Shown here: one piece after another, positions 25,230-37,339 of the stretch
Layout: each line of letters begins with the position of its first letter
Numbering within the stretch: position 1 is the first letter of the stretch
Source: Mytilus galloprovincialis
Lineage: Eukaryota > Mollusca > Bivalvia > Mytilida > Mytilidae
Reading direction: 5' to 3'
NCBI RefSeq assembly: GCF_965363235.1
Contig: NC_134844.1
Coordinates: 76,129,497 to 76,193,496, forward strand
Length of the DNA stretch: 64,000 nt
The notes under the pieces: model-generated
The model's input: only the letters and a program-made list of their open reading frames with translations
What the model was told of the DNA's origin: nothing
Database searches by the model: none
Program-made: the position numbers and the translations under genes

Positions 25230-25340
25230 TCATCAAAGGTTCCAGGAGTATAATTTAATACGCCAGACGCGCGTGTCGTCTACATTAGACTCATCAGTGA
25301 CGCTCAGATCAAAAGAGTTATAAAGCCAAATGTTTTCCTG
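25230..25340 (+). repeat. CGTCTGGCG-type bivalve repeat, partial
   Basis: 'CCAGGAGTATAATTTAATACG', 'CCAGACGCGCGTGTCGTCTAC' and 'ACTCATCAGTGACGCTCAG' match 17001-17055. Inserted within TLR upstream-type flank: the sequence on both sides resembles 9157-9310. Confidence 0.7.
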
Positions 25341-27859
25341 ATATATCATAACACATCTATGCAAATATGAACTATACAAAGTTAGTAGACAATTGTCTTT
25401 ATCTTATTGAAGACAGTATATTTACCTTTAGATGTATTTTGTCGTTCGATTGCTGTATCAGGTACGCATACCATCATTTTAAGTCACATATATAGAAATC
25501 AATTTGTCGCCTCAATTCGTAGTTGTCGAAATTGAATCACTCGGGTTTAGACAGTTGTGAATTTTTTACAAAATCTAGAAAAATTACGTCGTCATTATCA
25601 AGTACCCAGTAATAAAAAAGCATTTATAAACAACAACTGACAAGCATAACTCATTTTAAAAGAAGTCAATCGGCTGCATCGTGAACTATGCACATCTCGA
25701 TATTCATTTCTCTCCAGGTTAACTTCTGCTTGAACAAAAGATAAGAAGTCAGAATGTATATAAAAAAAGGAAAAATTTGTACAAAATATGGTTTAGTCAG
25801 GTAAAGGGCGTGTGAACGTGAACTGCTTTATAAATTCTGGCCATTAGGAGAACGTCATGTTTATATAACCGTCAAAGTATTTCCCAAAAATTTGTATTTC
25901 TAGAGCAAAAAATGGCCCTTAAATACCCCTGTCTTACGGTTTAAAAATGTAAATGCACTGGGAATTTCAAATAAAAAAAAGAAAGTTTACCAGGGCCATT
26001 TCATTTTATATATTATTTACATGGTTGTTATGGTTATTGATTTTGATTACAGCTGAAAAGGCGTACAGAATGGGTCAATTAGTCCGACAACAAAATAGTA
26101 CAACAGTTCTTTGTTTCATTGGTTTAACAAGTCATTCTATAAATGCGTTTCCAATGTCAAGAGCCTATAATTGGGTATGGTTGTTGTCTGATACAGACGT
26201 TTCCTGTTGTTATTGTTTTTGAATTTACAGCAAAGCCGTTGGTTTACTTGTTATAATTGTTTTCACAATTATTATGATGGAACTTTTTAAAGTGTACCGT
26301 ATGGTATTGATCTTTTTAATTTGTAAAGGCCAGTCAGTGATGTAAAGATGATTTTACCTACGTTCCTTGTTTTTTTTTCAATTGTTCTCATATTGTTTAA
26401 GTCGTATTGTTTGAGTTTTTTTTCTTTTTCTCTGGGGAGGAGGATTGATTTATAAATTTTTAACGGCGTTCATTTAGTTTTCAATCCAGGTTCAACCCAC
26501 TATTTCCAAAAAAAATTCAATACCTTGTTAAAGTGAAAAGACGATTGTTCTTCATTCGTGTCGTTCGTTAATATAGTGGAGCGTCGAACTTATTAGATTT
26601 TGTGGACTTCTTTTTTTGAATTTACCTTGACGATCTAAATTTTTGTTAATACTTTTCAATCATTTGCAGGGTTTTAAGTCCATTTCCTTTGTTTTTGTTT
26701 ACTTTTCAATTAATCACATTTATGTTTTTAAACGTGTTTGTAGTCACAATTTGTCATTGGTTTCTCAGATGCGCAGCAAAGTCATCCTGTTTCCATAATA
26801 AACCCATTTTTACCTAACATTAGAGATCTGTAATTAATAATCATGCAATCTAATTCAGCAAAAAAAAGCCTAAACGGAGTTTTGAGATTAAAAAAGAAAA
26901 AAAATCTGTATGATTTGAATCATTGAAAATCAAACCTATATATTGAATACAGGTCCGTATTACACATTTAAGCATATATTTGTATATCTCACCTGTTATT
27001 ACTATTGATTAAATTGGTTGTAAACTGCCTTATTCATTTGTTATTTTACATTCGGGATAAAGACGTCGTTCATATTCAAATACAAGTTAACCACGTGCTT
27101 TGTAACTATATTTCTTTTATAACCACAGAAGATAAAAACATATTTAATGACAAAAGATACAATGATATCTGTTAAATCACCAACCTTGGGTCTCTTGTAA
27201 AACGGTTTTTAGTCATGCGTTAAATCAATATTTAAATCTAATATATATTACCTCTTCAAGGACGAAGTGTAAGGTCATTTCGTAATCAATTGTTGTTTCC
27301 ACATCAATGGATTTTTATATATATTTATGATATCTAAAGTACAGAAATCTTAATCATAACATGCACGAACGTCTGGATAGGTTTTTCTCATTCATGCCTT
27401 ATGTATTTTATAACCCGATTTTTCTTCGTTCTTTATTTCTTTGCACATTGCCAATTTTTGTCATTTCTTTATTATTTTTTTTGTTTTGTTTTATATCGTT
27501 ACTATTTATTCTCAATTATTTCAAATCCGTCAAATCATTATTCCTTTAGTAGCATGCACAAATAGTTTTGCTTTAATAAAACACATAAATGGGGCGGAGT
27601 TATATAGTTTAATTTAAGGTATAAGTCACAGTTGGGTATTTGCAAACAATTTACACATTGTGAAATAGGTGCTTAGATTCGGTGTGTAAATAATAACTAC
27701 AAACAGATTCCCGAAACAAAAATAGACAAATAAGAAAAAGAATTCCATTCATTGATGGTTACATTTCGGGAAAGGGTTTAATACTTTCATTGAAACGTTG
27801 GTATACTGGTGGACGAAGATAACAAAATAACCCGGTCTACCAACATTCTTCCAATATTT

Positions 27860-28340
27860 GATTGGTTGTTGGTTGCTAAACTTCCAGTGGCAATAAGTTT
27901 ATGCATATTCAGGACGAGAACAAATTGAGAATAAATATAATAGGTAAGTACTGTTATAGAGGCGTCCAGGATAAGGTTCGAAGAAATATAGTATGAGTAG
28001 AAATGAGGGTATATTGGATAGAGACAGAAATGTAGCCTTGCAACTGGTTACCAACGGACCCACAAAGAGTTGTTGAAAGGGTTCTTAACGTGAAAAGAGT
28101 GAGGCACTTTCTTTACAAAAGGCATCGGATTGAACATACCCGTTCTGGCAGTAAGTGGCTGCACATTTGTACATCCCGCACGGCCAATCTGACGCCCCAC
28201 TTTGGCGAAGGTTTTACTGCTGTTTGGGGGGGGGAGATCAATGGGGACCATACTTCTATTCATCAGTCACCCTTAGGGAGTCGATATTTGTGTATCAGTT
28301 TGGAACGTACCAGTCGACTATAATACATGTGTCAACAATT
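27860..28340 (+). mobile_element. Inserted GC-richer bivalve repeat of unknown class
   Basis: About 480 bp inserted relative to the third flank copy (compare 13385-13430). It has 'CTAAACTTCCAGTGGCAATA', 'GCATATTCAGGACGAGAACA', 'GAGACAGAAATGTAGCCTTG', 'GGCATCGGATTGAACATACC' and 'CATCCCGCACGGCCAATCTG'. I recognise these as a recurrent mussel repeat. Both strands have 70-83 codon open frames here, simply because the segment is less AT-rich. No protein family is recognised. Confidence 0.6.
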
Positions 28341-29828
28341 ATTTTTTATACGATACCTTTTTTTGGCATTCTGTTCTGTACCAATTTATACAACATACCT
28401 ACATGACATTGAAGTTTTAAATTTCAGAAATGTCACATCTGTGTACAATTTGTGACCTTCGCCACATTAAATAGTCAGCAGTGGTTTGGTGTTTAAGATT
28501 TGACGAAATATTTTGTGTTAACTGCAGAGAACACCACTATTAATCAAAAGGTACCAGAAAGCACAAAATTAAACCAACTGTTGATTATTAGAAATCACCT
28601 TGATAAGATTTCATTAGGCCAAATTTGTGCTTACCATTAAAAGATATATCAGATACTGTGCAAATGCACGACCAACTTCGATTCTAGAACATAAATTTCA
28701 ACTACCGCGAACACATGTTGGTTCTTAATACAGACACATCGTATCGGTCACCATAATATCTAAAGTATCGATTTCAGCCGTTCATCGTTAACAAATCTTT
28801 TGAATCATTATTTGTGTCACACACGCAGAGTGCGCGGATAATAGTAATGAAGTATTGAAGACTGTATAGCGCACAGTCTTCAGTCTCTTTTGTAGCGTTG
28901 TTTTTTTACTCTGGATTCATTTTTTTTGTGGATACAAATTGATGTGGATTATGGAATAATTTTTACTTCGTGGATATGTGATACAAGTCTATAAAAATTA
29001 TATGTCGTTGATTATTTAATTCAATGTTAACTTAACCCAACACATCCATGAATATCGTTATCAAAAATAAAGTTGTTTTTCTATTTTTTGCCAAGGCTCT
29101 GTAAATTTCTTTTCCATGAGTTTGAATATTCTCTTGGCTTCTTATTCTGCGGTTTATATGTTTTAAATGGACTATTATATTATTCATTCATCCGTATCTC
29201 TGTGATTTTTCGTCAGCTAAAATTATCGATCGCTATTCAACTTCATTATTTATTTGATCTTTGAACCTCGATGGCATGTCCATATTCCGACCTGGCATTA
29301 CTGTGCACTTACACATGATCTCCAGCTACTGAGAACGATCAATATAACAATACCAATAAAGGTCCTTATCTAATTTATTGTCAAAAGTTAGAAGGTGTAG
29401 ATTTAACTAGTTTGTATCATAACAGGCTACCAACGGAATAGAAATCTCGTCCGAATATCTGCCTAGTAGTTTTGAACAAATGAAGATCATCTTAACTTAC
29501 TAACATAAATGATGGGAAAAAAACCCAAAATATTTGTTAATTTTTTATTCAAATGTAAACTCTTTAAAGCACGTTATGTATTTAGTTTTATATACATGTA
29601 TGTATTTAGTATGACAAAATTGTAACACAAATGGTTTACTGACATGAAAAGGAAATCAAGTATTTATATTTGCTAAAGCAATAGTTTATCTTTATCAGAC
29701 GAAGTAATAATATTTACATTTTGTCTCTAAATAAAACATCTAACCTAACACAAATATAAACCCTAATGCATACCGGGAATCCTTGTACATAATAAACGAT
29801 ACATGGCGTTAAATAGAGGACATATTCA

Positions 29829-32391
29829 CTAGTAAGATTTGATATCCCTTATAAGCTGTTCCCAAAAGACAACGTCACCGTACTCATCATTTGGATACTC
29901 AATATATAATTGACACTTAACCATTTCCAGTATTTGAAGTGGAAGATCGCAAGCAGAAATTTGCTTGTAAAATACCAGGAAAAGAATGTTCTCACAATTG
30001 CGTTCATATATACTCTCCATTTTAGCCATATTATATTCGAACATACACCAGTACGAAGCTAAATAATTTGAAGACATTATGACAATTGTTTTCCAGCTGT
30101 AATGAATTGCAGATGTAATATTCGACGCCTATGCAAGCACAATTGAACCCCACCATTTTTCTCTAATTTGTGAAGAAGTGTTTTGTGGACAAATGTATGA
30201 TCTTCGTTGGCATATAACACGAAAGCATCGTGCATATATAGTCTGTCATCCTTGTTGACGGATTTAGGTTCGGGGTCATGCCATTTGATTTGACCATGTA
30301 GTAAAGAAAGCGCAGTTTCCATCTATATCTGTAAACAATACCACCACAAAGTATAACAATAAATATAAAAATTCCTGTAGTTACTCCAATTATTAAACCT
30401 TCATATGACATACATTCCTTTTGTATTGTTTCGTAAACTTCGCTAGGGTTTCGAAGAAGACTGACTGCGTTTTGTGATGTCTTACATTCGTATTATTCAC
30501 GAATCTTAAGTTCACGAATCTGAAGATACGTAGTGGTGTCAATTATCTAATTGACAAAAGACAGAGAACCACAATTACATACAAGATTATTTCCACTAAG
30601 ATCGACGGTTAGATTTGTGTTCATTTTGGCTATTAAGTCCAATCCGTTGATGGCATATTTACTCAGCATAGATATTCTATTTTTTCTTAAATTCAAAAAC
30701 ATGAGCTTTTTCATATGAGAAACTTTAAAGTTGATATCATCAATAATATTTTCACTGAGGTCTAATCTTTCTAGATGTTCTTGTTTTTTAAATAACATTT
30801 TTGGTATATTTGATATTTTTTTTTCGAGAGATTAATGTGAACTACGTTCTGAAGATTCTGAAATATTTCTCCATCGACATCCAATGGTAGAATGAGTCCC
30901 AACAGATTATTTTGTAGTAGTAAATATCTTAAGTTGATAAAGTCTTCACTGAAAAATATCTTTGAAACATTAGAACAAAAGTTCGAAGATAAGTCTAAAA
31001 CTGTCATGTTATTTACATTAGTTATAGGGCTGTCCATGTGTGCAAGATATTGTCACTAAAATTAAGATTTGTTATTTCATTTGTGATGAATCCGAATTTG
31101 GTATTTCAAATTTCATTTTGCTTGACGTAAGTGATATTTTTCTTAGTTTTCTTGGTACTGGCAGTCGGGCAACAAATGATCAAACTTCTTTATCTGGAAA
31201 TCAAAGCGTGAATGTAAATCAGACAACAAGTTATTTTCAGAATTCATTGTAAAAGTATCTGATTGAGAATCACATGTCTCTATGTAGCTTGTGGGAACAT
31301 TATGTGAAGAGGAAATTTCTGAAATATCTAAAGATTTTATTGGTAGTCTAACTAAACCAAAGAGATATTTGCCGAAGGAAAAAGCGTTGTCCCTTACATT
31401 CACACTTTCAAATGATTTCGGAAAGTACTTCGCGGCCCCATATTCTACTCTTGGAATACGGTTTCCAGCGGCTTCAAATCTAGCAAGAGATGTGTTTCTT
31501 AAATTCCGAATGTGGGATTTCTTCAGTAGTGTGCTCATTTCGAAAGTACAATGAATGTAGTTTACTTTCAGGATTTTGACTGCTGTGTATTGTAAATCTG
31601 CGGCTATATTTTCAAGCCATGCGAATCTCAAACAACTATTAAAAGACACATCTCCGAAATATTTTTCATACTTTCAAATGTTCCTTTGTAGATATAATGT
31701 ATTCTGCATTTAGACAGATTGATATGGGTTAATTGAGAAAGAGACAAGAATGTTGCCTCTGTAAGTATGTTCATTGTGCAATTACCAGTAGAACCGGATA
31801 GATCTAAACTTCTTAGGTGTTTCAAGTGTATAAAATTGTCAGTAAGAACTGCAATTTTGTCCGATACCCAATCTATCGACAGTGATTCTAGTGTCCGAAG
31901 TCTTTATAAATCTGGCAAGAACGAAGTGTGGAAATTATTTTTAATATTCAAAATCTTCAAGTTCTCCAAAAAATGAAAGGCAGAACTTTCAAACGACATG
32001 TTTTCATTTTTCAAATTGTTGGCGCTGAGATCTAACGAAAGTAAATTTTTGAGTCCTTTGAACGTGTTTTTGCGTATTTTACTTATTCTATTGAAAGACA
32101 GATCCAAAAACTTCAATAAATGATTTCCTTCGAAGATTCCATCTTGTATTGAACTGATAGTATTATTTTGTAGCGATAAATCTTGAGGATTCTTTTGTAA
32201 TCTAGGTATATGAAGCACATTTTTGTTTGAACAATCTGCTTGAACTTCTTCTGAATCAAGAATGTTTGTGCAAATACAGGAACTAGCGAACTGACATTCT
32301 GTCCATTCCTTCATCTCATGTTCTCTGTTGTAGTCACAACTAGCGTGAAGTATAAAAGCAGCAACCAGGAAATACGAACGTTTAATGGTCC
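29829..32391 (-). pseudogene. TLR-3: heavily decayed Toll-like receptor, main exon
   Basis: Closest relative of TLR-1, with the same domain order: signal segment, LRR N-cap (CQFASSCIC), LRRs, C-cap (NNLVCNCGSLSF), membrane segment and TIR remnants (MHDAFVLYA, HRR, FW). About ten breaks are visible: TAA for Trp near 31904, TAG for Trp near 30548, a 4-nt loss near 31650, single-base losses near 31170, 31100, 31030, 30820 and 30290, a small insertion near 30495, and a 28-nt deletion near 30126 that removes the BB loop (FLPGN). The acceptor TGCAG|GG at 32391/32392 is intact and an initiator exon is present at 34095. It cannot make a TIR receptor. Confidence 0.92.
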
Positions 32392-33464
32392 CTGCATAGA
32401 AAATATGCATAATTACGATTTTATTTGTCTTAGATAGATGTGATGGTAATAATAAATGAAATTAATATATGTTACGAAGGAAAAAAAAGCTAGAAAAAAT
32501 AATTAAATGGAAATTTTAAAGCTAAACTAGTTTTTTTAAACATGCAAACCATATAGTTTTGATGTTTGTCAAGCGATATGACGTTTGTACATATATCCTT
32601 TTGGATTTGGGTTCTCAATTCTTTACAACTTTGTGCTTTTTTTTTTTGCCTTACAATTTTTTTATATTATTCTTAATTCAAGCGTGACTTATGCGTTTCT
32701 GATTGTACAAATACAAAATTGAGTTTTTCGTAAATATCGTTAGCCTTTTGTGTAATATGCCTACTGAGCTTTATGTATATTCTCGAATATTTTTAAAGAT
32801 TACTTTCCATCTTGAGTTTGTAATTCATCTTTTTTAATCAAAATTGCTCATCGAATATTAAAGCCTAGCTCAGCGAAAGTTTCCTTTATATCATAAATGG
32901 AACTCGAAAGAAATCAGTTGAAAGGTTAAATCAAATATGAGCTAAAGAACATTCAATTAAAAGATTTCTAAATACTTTTGGATTATATAGCTAATATGGA
33001 AAAGAAGAGGTGGTACCAATGTTAAAACTCTTCAAAAGAGACTGAATAACACAAAAATTATAAACATCTCAAACATCTATAGGTCACCGTTCGGCATTCA
33101 ATAATGAGAAAAAACAAACTATGAATTATTTTATAAAGACCATAGTGGTTCAATCTATTGGAAGTTAGATACTCACAAAATTCACAGAAGAATTATTGTA
33201 TCCTTAAAATTTAATGTCAATACAAGTGCTTATTATTTGGCCATTATTCTGTCTGGAACGAACATTCAGCAGCATTGGAATATAATTAGGAATAATATTA
33301 GATAGATTCGGCATAATTGTTATTGGAACAACTTTCCAGCAGTCAGCAACTGATATAAAATTAAGCAACTATAGGTCAACGTACGTTATCATGAGCAAAA
33401 CCCATACTGGTTAGCGAAGCTATACAAAATTCGAGATGACAAAAGTAAAACAGTTCAAACTAAA

Positions 33465-33900
33465 ATGATTTCGACTTGTGTCATGTACAAAGCAATTAAC
33501 AAAGCACAAGCAAATAACCACGGACTTGGGACAGGCGTATACAGGATGTTATAATGTCAAAAATGTTTGCGGGTACCCATCAAATGCCTAACCTTGGACA
33601 GCATACATGAGCACACCATACACATCGGTTGAATTGGGTCAAACTCCTCAAATCGATAATTTTAAGATAAGACAAAAATTACTGATATCAGTGTAAACGT
33701 AGTTACAAAATTTAGTTTATGTGCCTGTTCAGCATAGTGTTTATGACAGATCTTTACTATTTTCTCTTTAATTTATTCCCACTCTTTTTCTTGTTCCGTG
33801 CGATTTAGAGCATGTCTTAAACATAGACACTTCTTTAATTTGTTGCAATATTTGACTTCTAATGTCTTCTCCTATTAACGTTTCTGTCTCAGAAACATAT
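33465..33900. repeat. TLR upstream flank shared with 10.7-11.15 kb
   Basis: Matches 10715-11150 ('CTTGTGTCATGTACAAA', 'GGTTGAATTGGGT', 'GCCTGTTCAGCATAGTGTTTA') up to about 33880, where the TLR-3 initiator exon region begins and the TLR-1 side has been rearranged. Confidence 0.7.
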
Positions 33901-34094
33901 TTCCCTTAGCCAATTTCATCGTAGTTGTCGAGATTAAGACAGTTATGAATGAATCTTTCCGTTACAATTTAATGTGATTCAAACGTGCATTTGATTTTTT
34001 ACAGAGTTATCTCCGTGTAGTGTTGTCTACCTCCATCATTTAGGTTGGCATCATATGAGGTTTTTTTTAATCAGATAGCATATTTTGTACTTAC

Positions 34095-34098
34095 ACAT
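34095..34098 (-). other. TLR-3 initiator exon end with donor
   Basis: The minus strand reads ATG T|GTAAGT (ATG 34098-34096, donor from 34094). Joined to the acceptor at 32391 (1703-bp intron) it gives Met-Trp-Thr-Ile-Lys-Arg in the main frame. This is the same phase and layout as TLR-2. Confidence 0.75.
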
Positions 34099-34109
34099 TG
34101 TCAGGTTTA

Positions 34110-34600
34110 CTGAAGATACCAACAAGAAATAAAATTCAACACACGATTCTGTGGAAAGAATAAAGCGACTGCAGTCGGTAGTACAAATCCATATAAAAAT
34201 AAATTGGTTGAAAATTCCAACATTGTAAGGGTTAGAATATCGAATACACAAAGAAAGTGTTTACAAAAGGAGTAGGACTATTTATAACATGAAATAAAAT
34301 GCAGCACACGATTCTATAGAAATTGAGACTACACCCGGAAGAATATAAAACTTCAATTAAAAAACCCAAAATTGTAGGAGTTAAAATGTTGCATACAAAG
34401 GAAATGTAAATAAGAGAAGTATGATTAAAAAGACTACAAATAACAGAAATGAATTCCAACACGGGATTCTATACAAAGTTTAACATTGTGTAAAACGTAT
34501 AAACCCCGGTGAAAATATTGACTTAGACACCAAATCAATTAATAATCACAAAATAGGAGGACTAACACTTCCGAATATGCAGAAAATGGCGTACAAAAAT
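34110..34600. repeat. Diverged tandem repeat, period about 160 bp, three units
   Basis: 'AATAAAATTCAACACACGATT' (34131), 'AATAAAATGCAGCACACGATT' (34296) and 'AATGAATTCCAACACGGGATT' (34448) start equivalent units. Each is followed about 100 bp later by a 'GTAAGGGTTAGAAT'-type segment. The array begins right beside the TLR-3 initiator exon. Old and non-coding. Confidence 0.65.
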
Positions 34601-34974
34601 GATGAATCAACAAGTTGTTAATGATTAAAAAAGGACGAAATGTACACTTGAACTATATAATGACAAGTTAACAGTTTGTTGACCTCTAGATGTATTTTAT
34701 CGTTAGGATACCTTTTCAGTTCGACCAATTATCTGTATCATTTAAGTCATATAGACAGAAGTCAATTTGCCTGCTCCAATCGTAGTTGTAGAGATTAAAT
34801 TGCTTAGGTTTAAATACTTGTAAACAAATTTTACAATGACAATACAAAACAAATGATTCAACAAAAACTTTCTTACCATGGCAACACTGGTTTTTCTGTT
34901 TCAAAACATAGAAATAAAAAAAGTATCAAATAGAATAGCTCTGGTTAGCCAAACTGTCATATGTTATAATGTGT

Positions 34975-35870
34975 CATACTTTCACGACGTATTGTCTATA
35001 TAAAAGGGAAATAATATTAAACCTTGACAGGCCATTTTTATCACATATTACTTGTTTTGTTTGGGATCTTATTAGATGATTATGAATTGTAAAAAAGATG
35101 CTTAGTTGAGTTTTATTGAGTTCGTTATTTGTTAAAATCATTGTATAAGTATATGTCCTAAACCAGAGTATGTCTTTCGTTGTTTGTCGTCGGTTACCGT
35201 TTGTCGTTGGTTTCCGTTTGTCGTTGCTTTCCGTTGGTCGTATATAATTTTCCTCAATTATATTATAGATCATGCTGTTAAATCTTTAATCGCTTGAGTT
35301 GGCACGAAACAAAAAATTGTAAGTGTTATTGTGTAATATCAGAGGTTTGAAAATAGATCAGCCTAGCAGGATTTACTTTCAAAGTATCACTTAAACAGCC
35401 AAGTATCGCACAAAATGATCAATCGCTATAACATCTTATTAGTATATTACGCTCTTTCGATTAGATACTATTTTTCTTACAATAGATTAATTTTAATTTG
35501 ATTTAGGGATACAAGATTTTTTTCCACATTTGTGTAATGGTTCGTGTTCGATGTTACAATATTCCCATACATACATGTATAGAAAAATATATCAACTGGT
35601 CATACGCACAAAACTATATAATATCGATAAAACCCTTCATTAACTTCCTTATCTGATATAGCATGAATACAGGATAATGTGTTCAATAATAGTCAGTTTA
35701 AAAATAAATATGTTTCGGGGTAATATTTGAATTTTCTTTTAAAGAAATACGAATGAAACATGATCAGTCATTTATACATGATCTGTATAAAATAACATTA
35801 AATCCGTAAGAAAATCACCTGTCTTGTATAATTTTTAAGTTTTGGCGCTCTTTTCAATACAAATTATACA
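34975..35870. repeat. Segmental duplicate of 1-935
   Basis: Partner of the first block of the window, with a shorter 17-bp minisatellite at 35182-35240. It lies downstream of TLR-4 in transcription sense. A 99-codon minus-strand open frame over the minisatellite is not a gene. Confidence 0.75.
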
Positions 35871-36162
35871 TTTCGTGACTTTAATTAATTACCTATTCAA
35901 GGATGAAGTTGACAGCAATAATTAAATTGTTGTTAATAGTTTTGGTGTCATGGTGTTATAGAACATATATCTATATAATAGATTTTTACAATTCTCATCA
36001 TTTATTCTGATGATATATGAATTTATTAGAAGCAGAAACTTTGGAATAAAAACATACATGAGGGTATAAATGGGCGGAGGGGATGGGTCTATTTAAATTA
36101 GCATGATTACACTTACAACGTTGCATTTTGTCAAACCGTTTTCTATGATTTCTGCATATATA

Positions 36163-37337
36163 CTGAGTGCCAATGAAAACGCAACACTTGGTTTTTCAAA
36201 AATAAAATTTATACTAGAAATGATAATCTTTCAAAATAATTTTAACAATAGATCGATATCACACAGAAACTGTTTCCTTGTCATCTTTCGTGCGCAATAG
36301 GTAAACGAAACATCCAATGTAGAATCATCAACTCACAGTCCTAACACAAAATGTTACAACCCCGTGGTGCAGTGCAATATCCACAGCTCCGTGGAGTTGA
36401 TCATCCCGGACGTTTAATGTGATCCCGTGGAATTTTATTCCACTTGTCCCGCAAAGCAAACTCAAGCTGACTTTATGATATTGGTGGTGGTTTTCATCGT
36501 CTAAACCTTGTTAAATCTGTTGCAAAATTTGCTCGTTTGGACCAAAATCCGGCGAAAAGCAAGACTTTTGGCCAAGGTGCGTGCCAAATGTCTATGTAAC
36601 CACCACTGATGTTTTTTGGTACATAATGAATGTTTGTTGGTCTACAGAATTCGATGTTTACGCCAGACGGCCGTTTAGATGTCACTAAGGAAAGACTGTG
36701 GTGCTCTTTAACAATTTCTGCGCAAATGGTGCTTTACTGAAATTGCTCCAAAGGTTCTAACGTGACCACCATTGAACTCTCGTGACCTTTGAACAGCCAC
36801 CAGAGTCGATATTGGATGTGTTAACGACCAAATGTATCGGTCTTGCTGAGCGTTTCTTGCTTTTTGTATCCCGGGATGTGGCTTATCATTGAATGATTCA
36901 TTTTGGTTGAATTTGTGGATGATTTGGGTTATTGTAGAGGCTACAACTTCAGTCTTCTCGTAATTGTATACTGTGAAAGGCTTCATTGGATCATGCCCAA
37001 AACTGCATGTAGCTGGTTGTCAGAAAGTCCTGGCTTTTACTCAGATGTTTATTGCAGTTTGTTAACAATAAGGGCGGGAAAATTCATGACATTAGCCAAG
37101 CTTTAAATGACAAAATCGTGAAAATGGTGGGTACGTTGAAAATCGGTGAACTCGGTTTATGTCCGTTCAAAATAACCCTTACTTCGCATTTGTTCCAAAA
37201 ATCACTCAACCGTAAAATTGTCGACAATTGTCTTAAAAGTCATTTTCAACCAACTATACAAAGTTCTAATATAAATAAAATAAAAATTATAAGTTTTTTT
37301 TGAAAAACAAAAGTGTTGCGTTTTCATTGGCACTCAG
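36163..37337 (-). mobile_element. Tc1/mariner transposon with both ends, transposase decayed
   Basis: Inverted ends start CTGAGTGCCAATGAAAACG on both sides (left 36163; right arm ends 37337), the first 26 bp or so identical, with TA on each side (36161-36162, 37338-37339) as expected of the superfamily. On the minus strand, transposase pieces read IIHKFNQNESF...GIQKARNAQQDRYIWS (paired-type DNA-binding domain, about 36986-36708) and ALRDKWNKIPRDHI (C-terminus, about 36465-36425). At 1175 bp it is shorter than a full Tc1 (about 1.6 kb). The middle with the catalytic DDE core is mostly gone and several stops are present. It can no longer encode its own transposase but might still have served as substrate. 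Confidence 0.88.
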
Positions 37338-37339
37338 TA

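Larger units (their letters stand above)
26095..33465. repeat. Segmental duplication block B, contains TLR-3
   Basis: Collinear with block A (970-7640). It retains the ancestral 27420-28630 interval that block A lost, and it has a 480-bp repeat insertion within that interval. Similarity to the 10.4-11.15 kb flank continues to about 33880. Confidence 0.85.

Noticed and set aside
28048-28406. Overlapping 71-83 codon frames on both strands
   Set aside because: They arise in a GC-richer inserted mussel repeat; no family resemblance.
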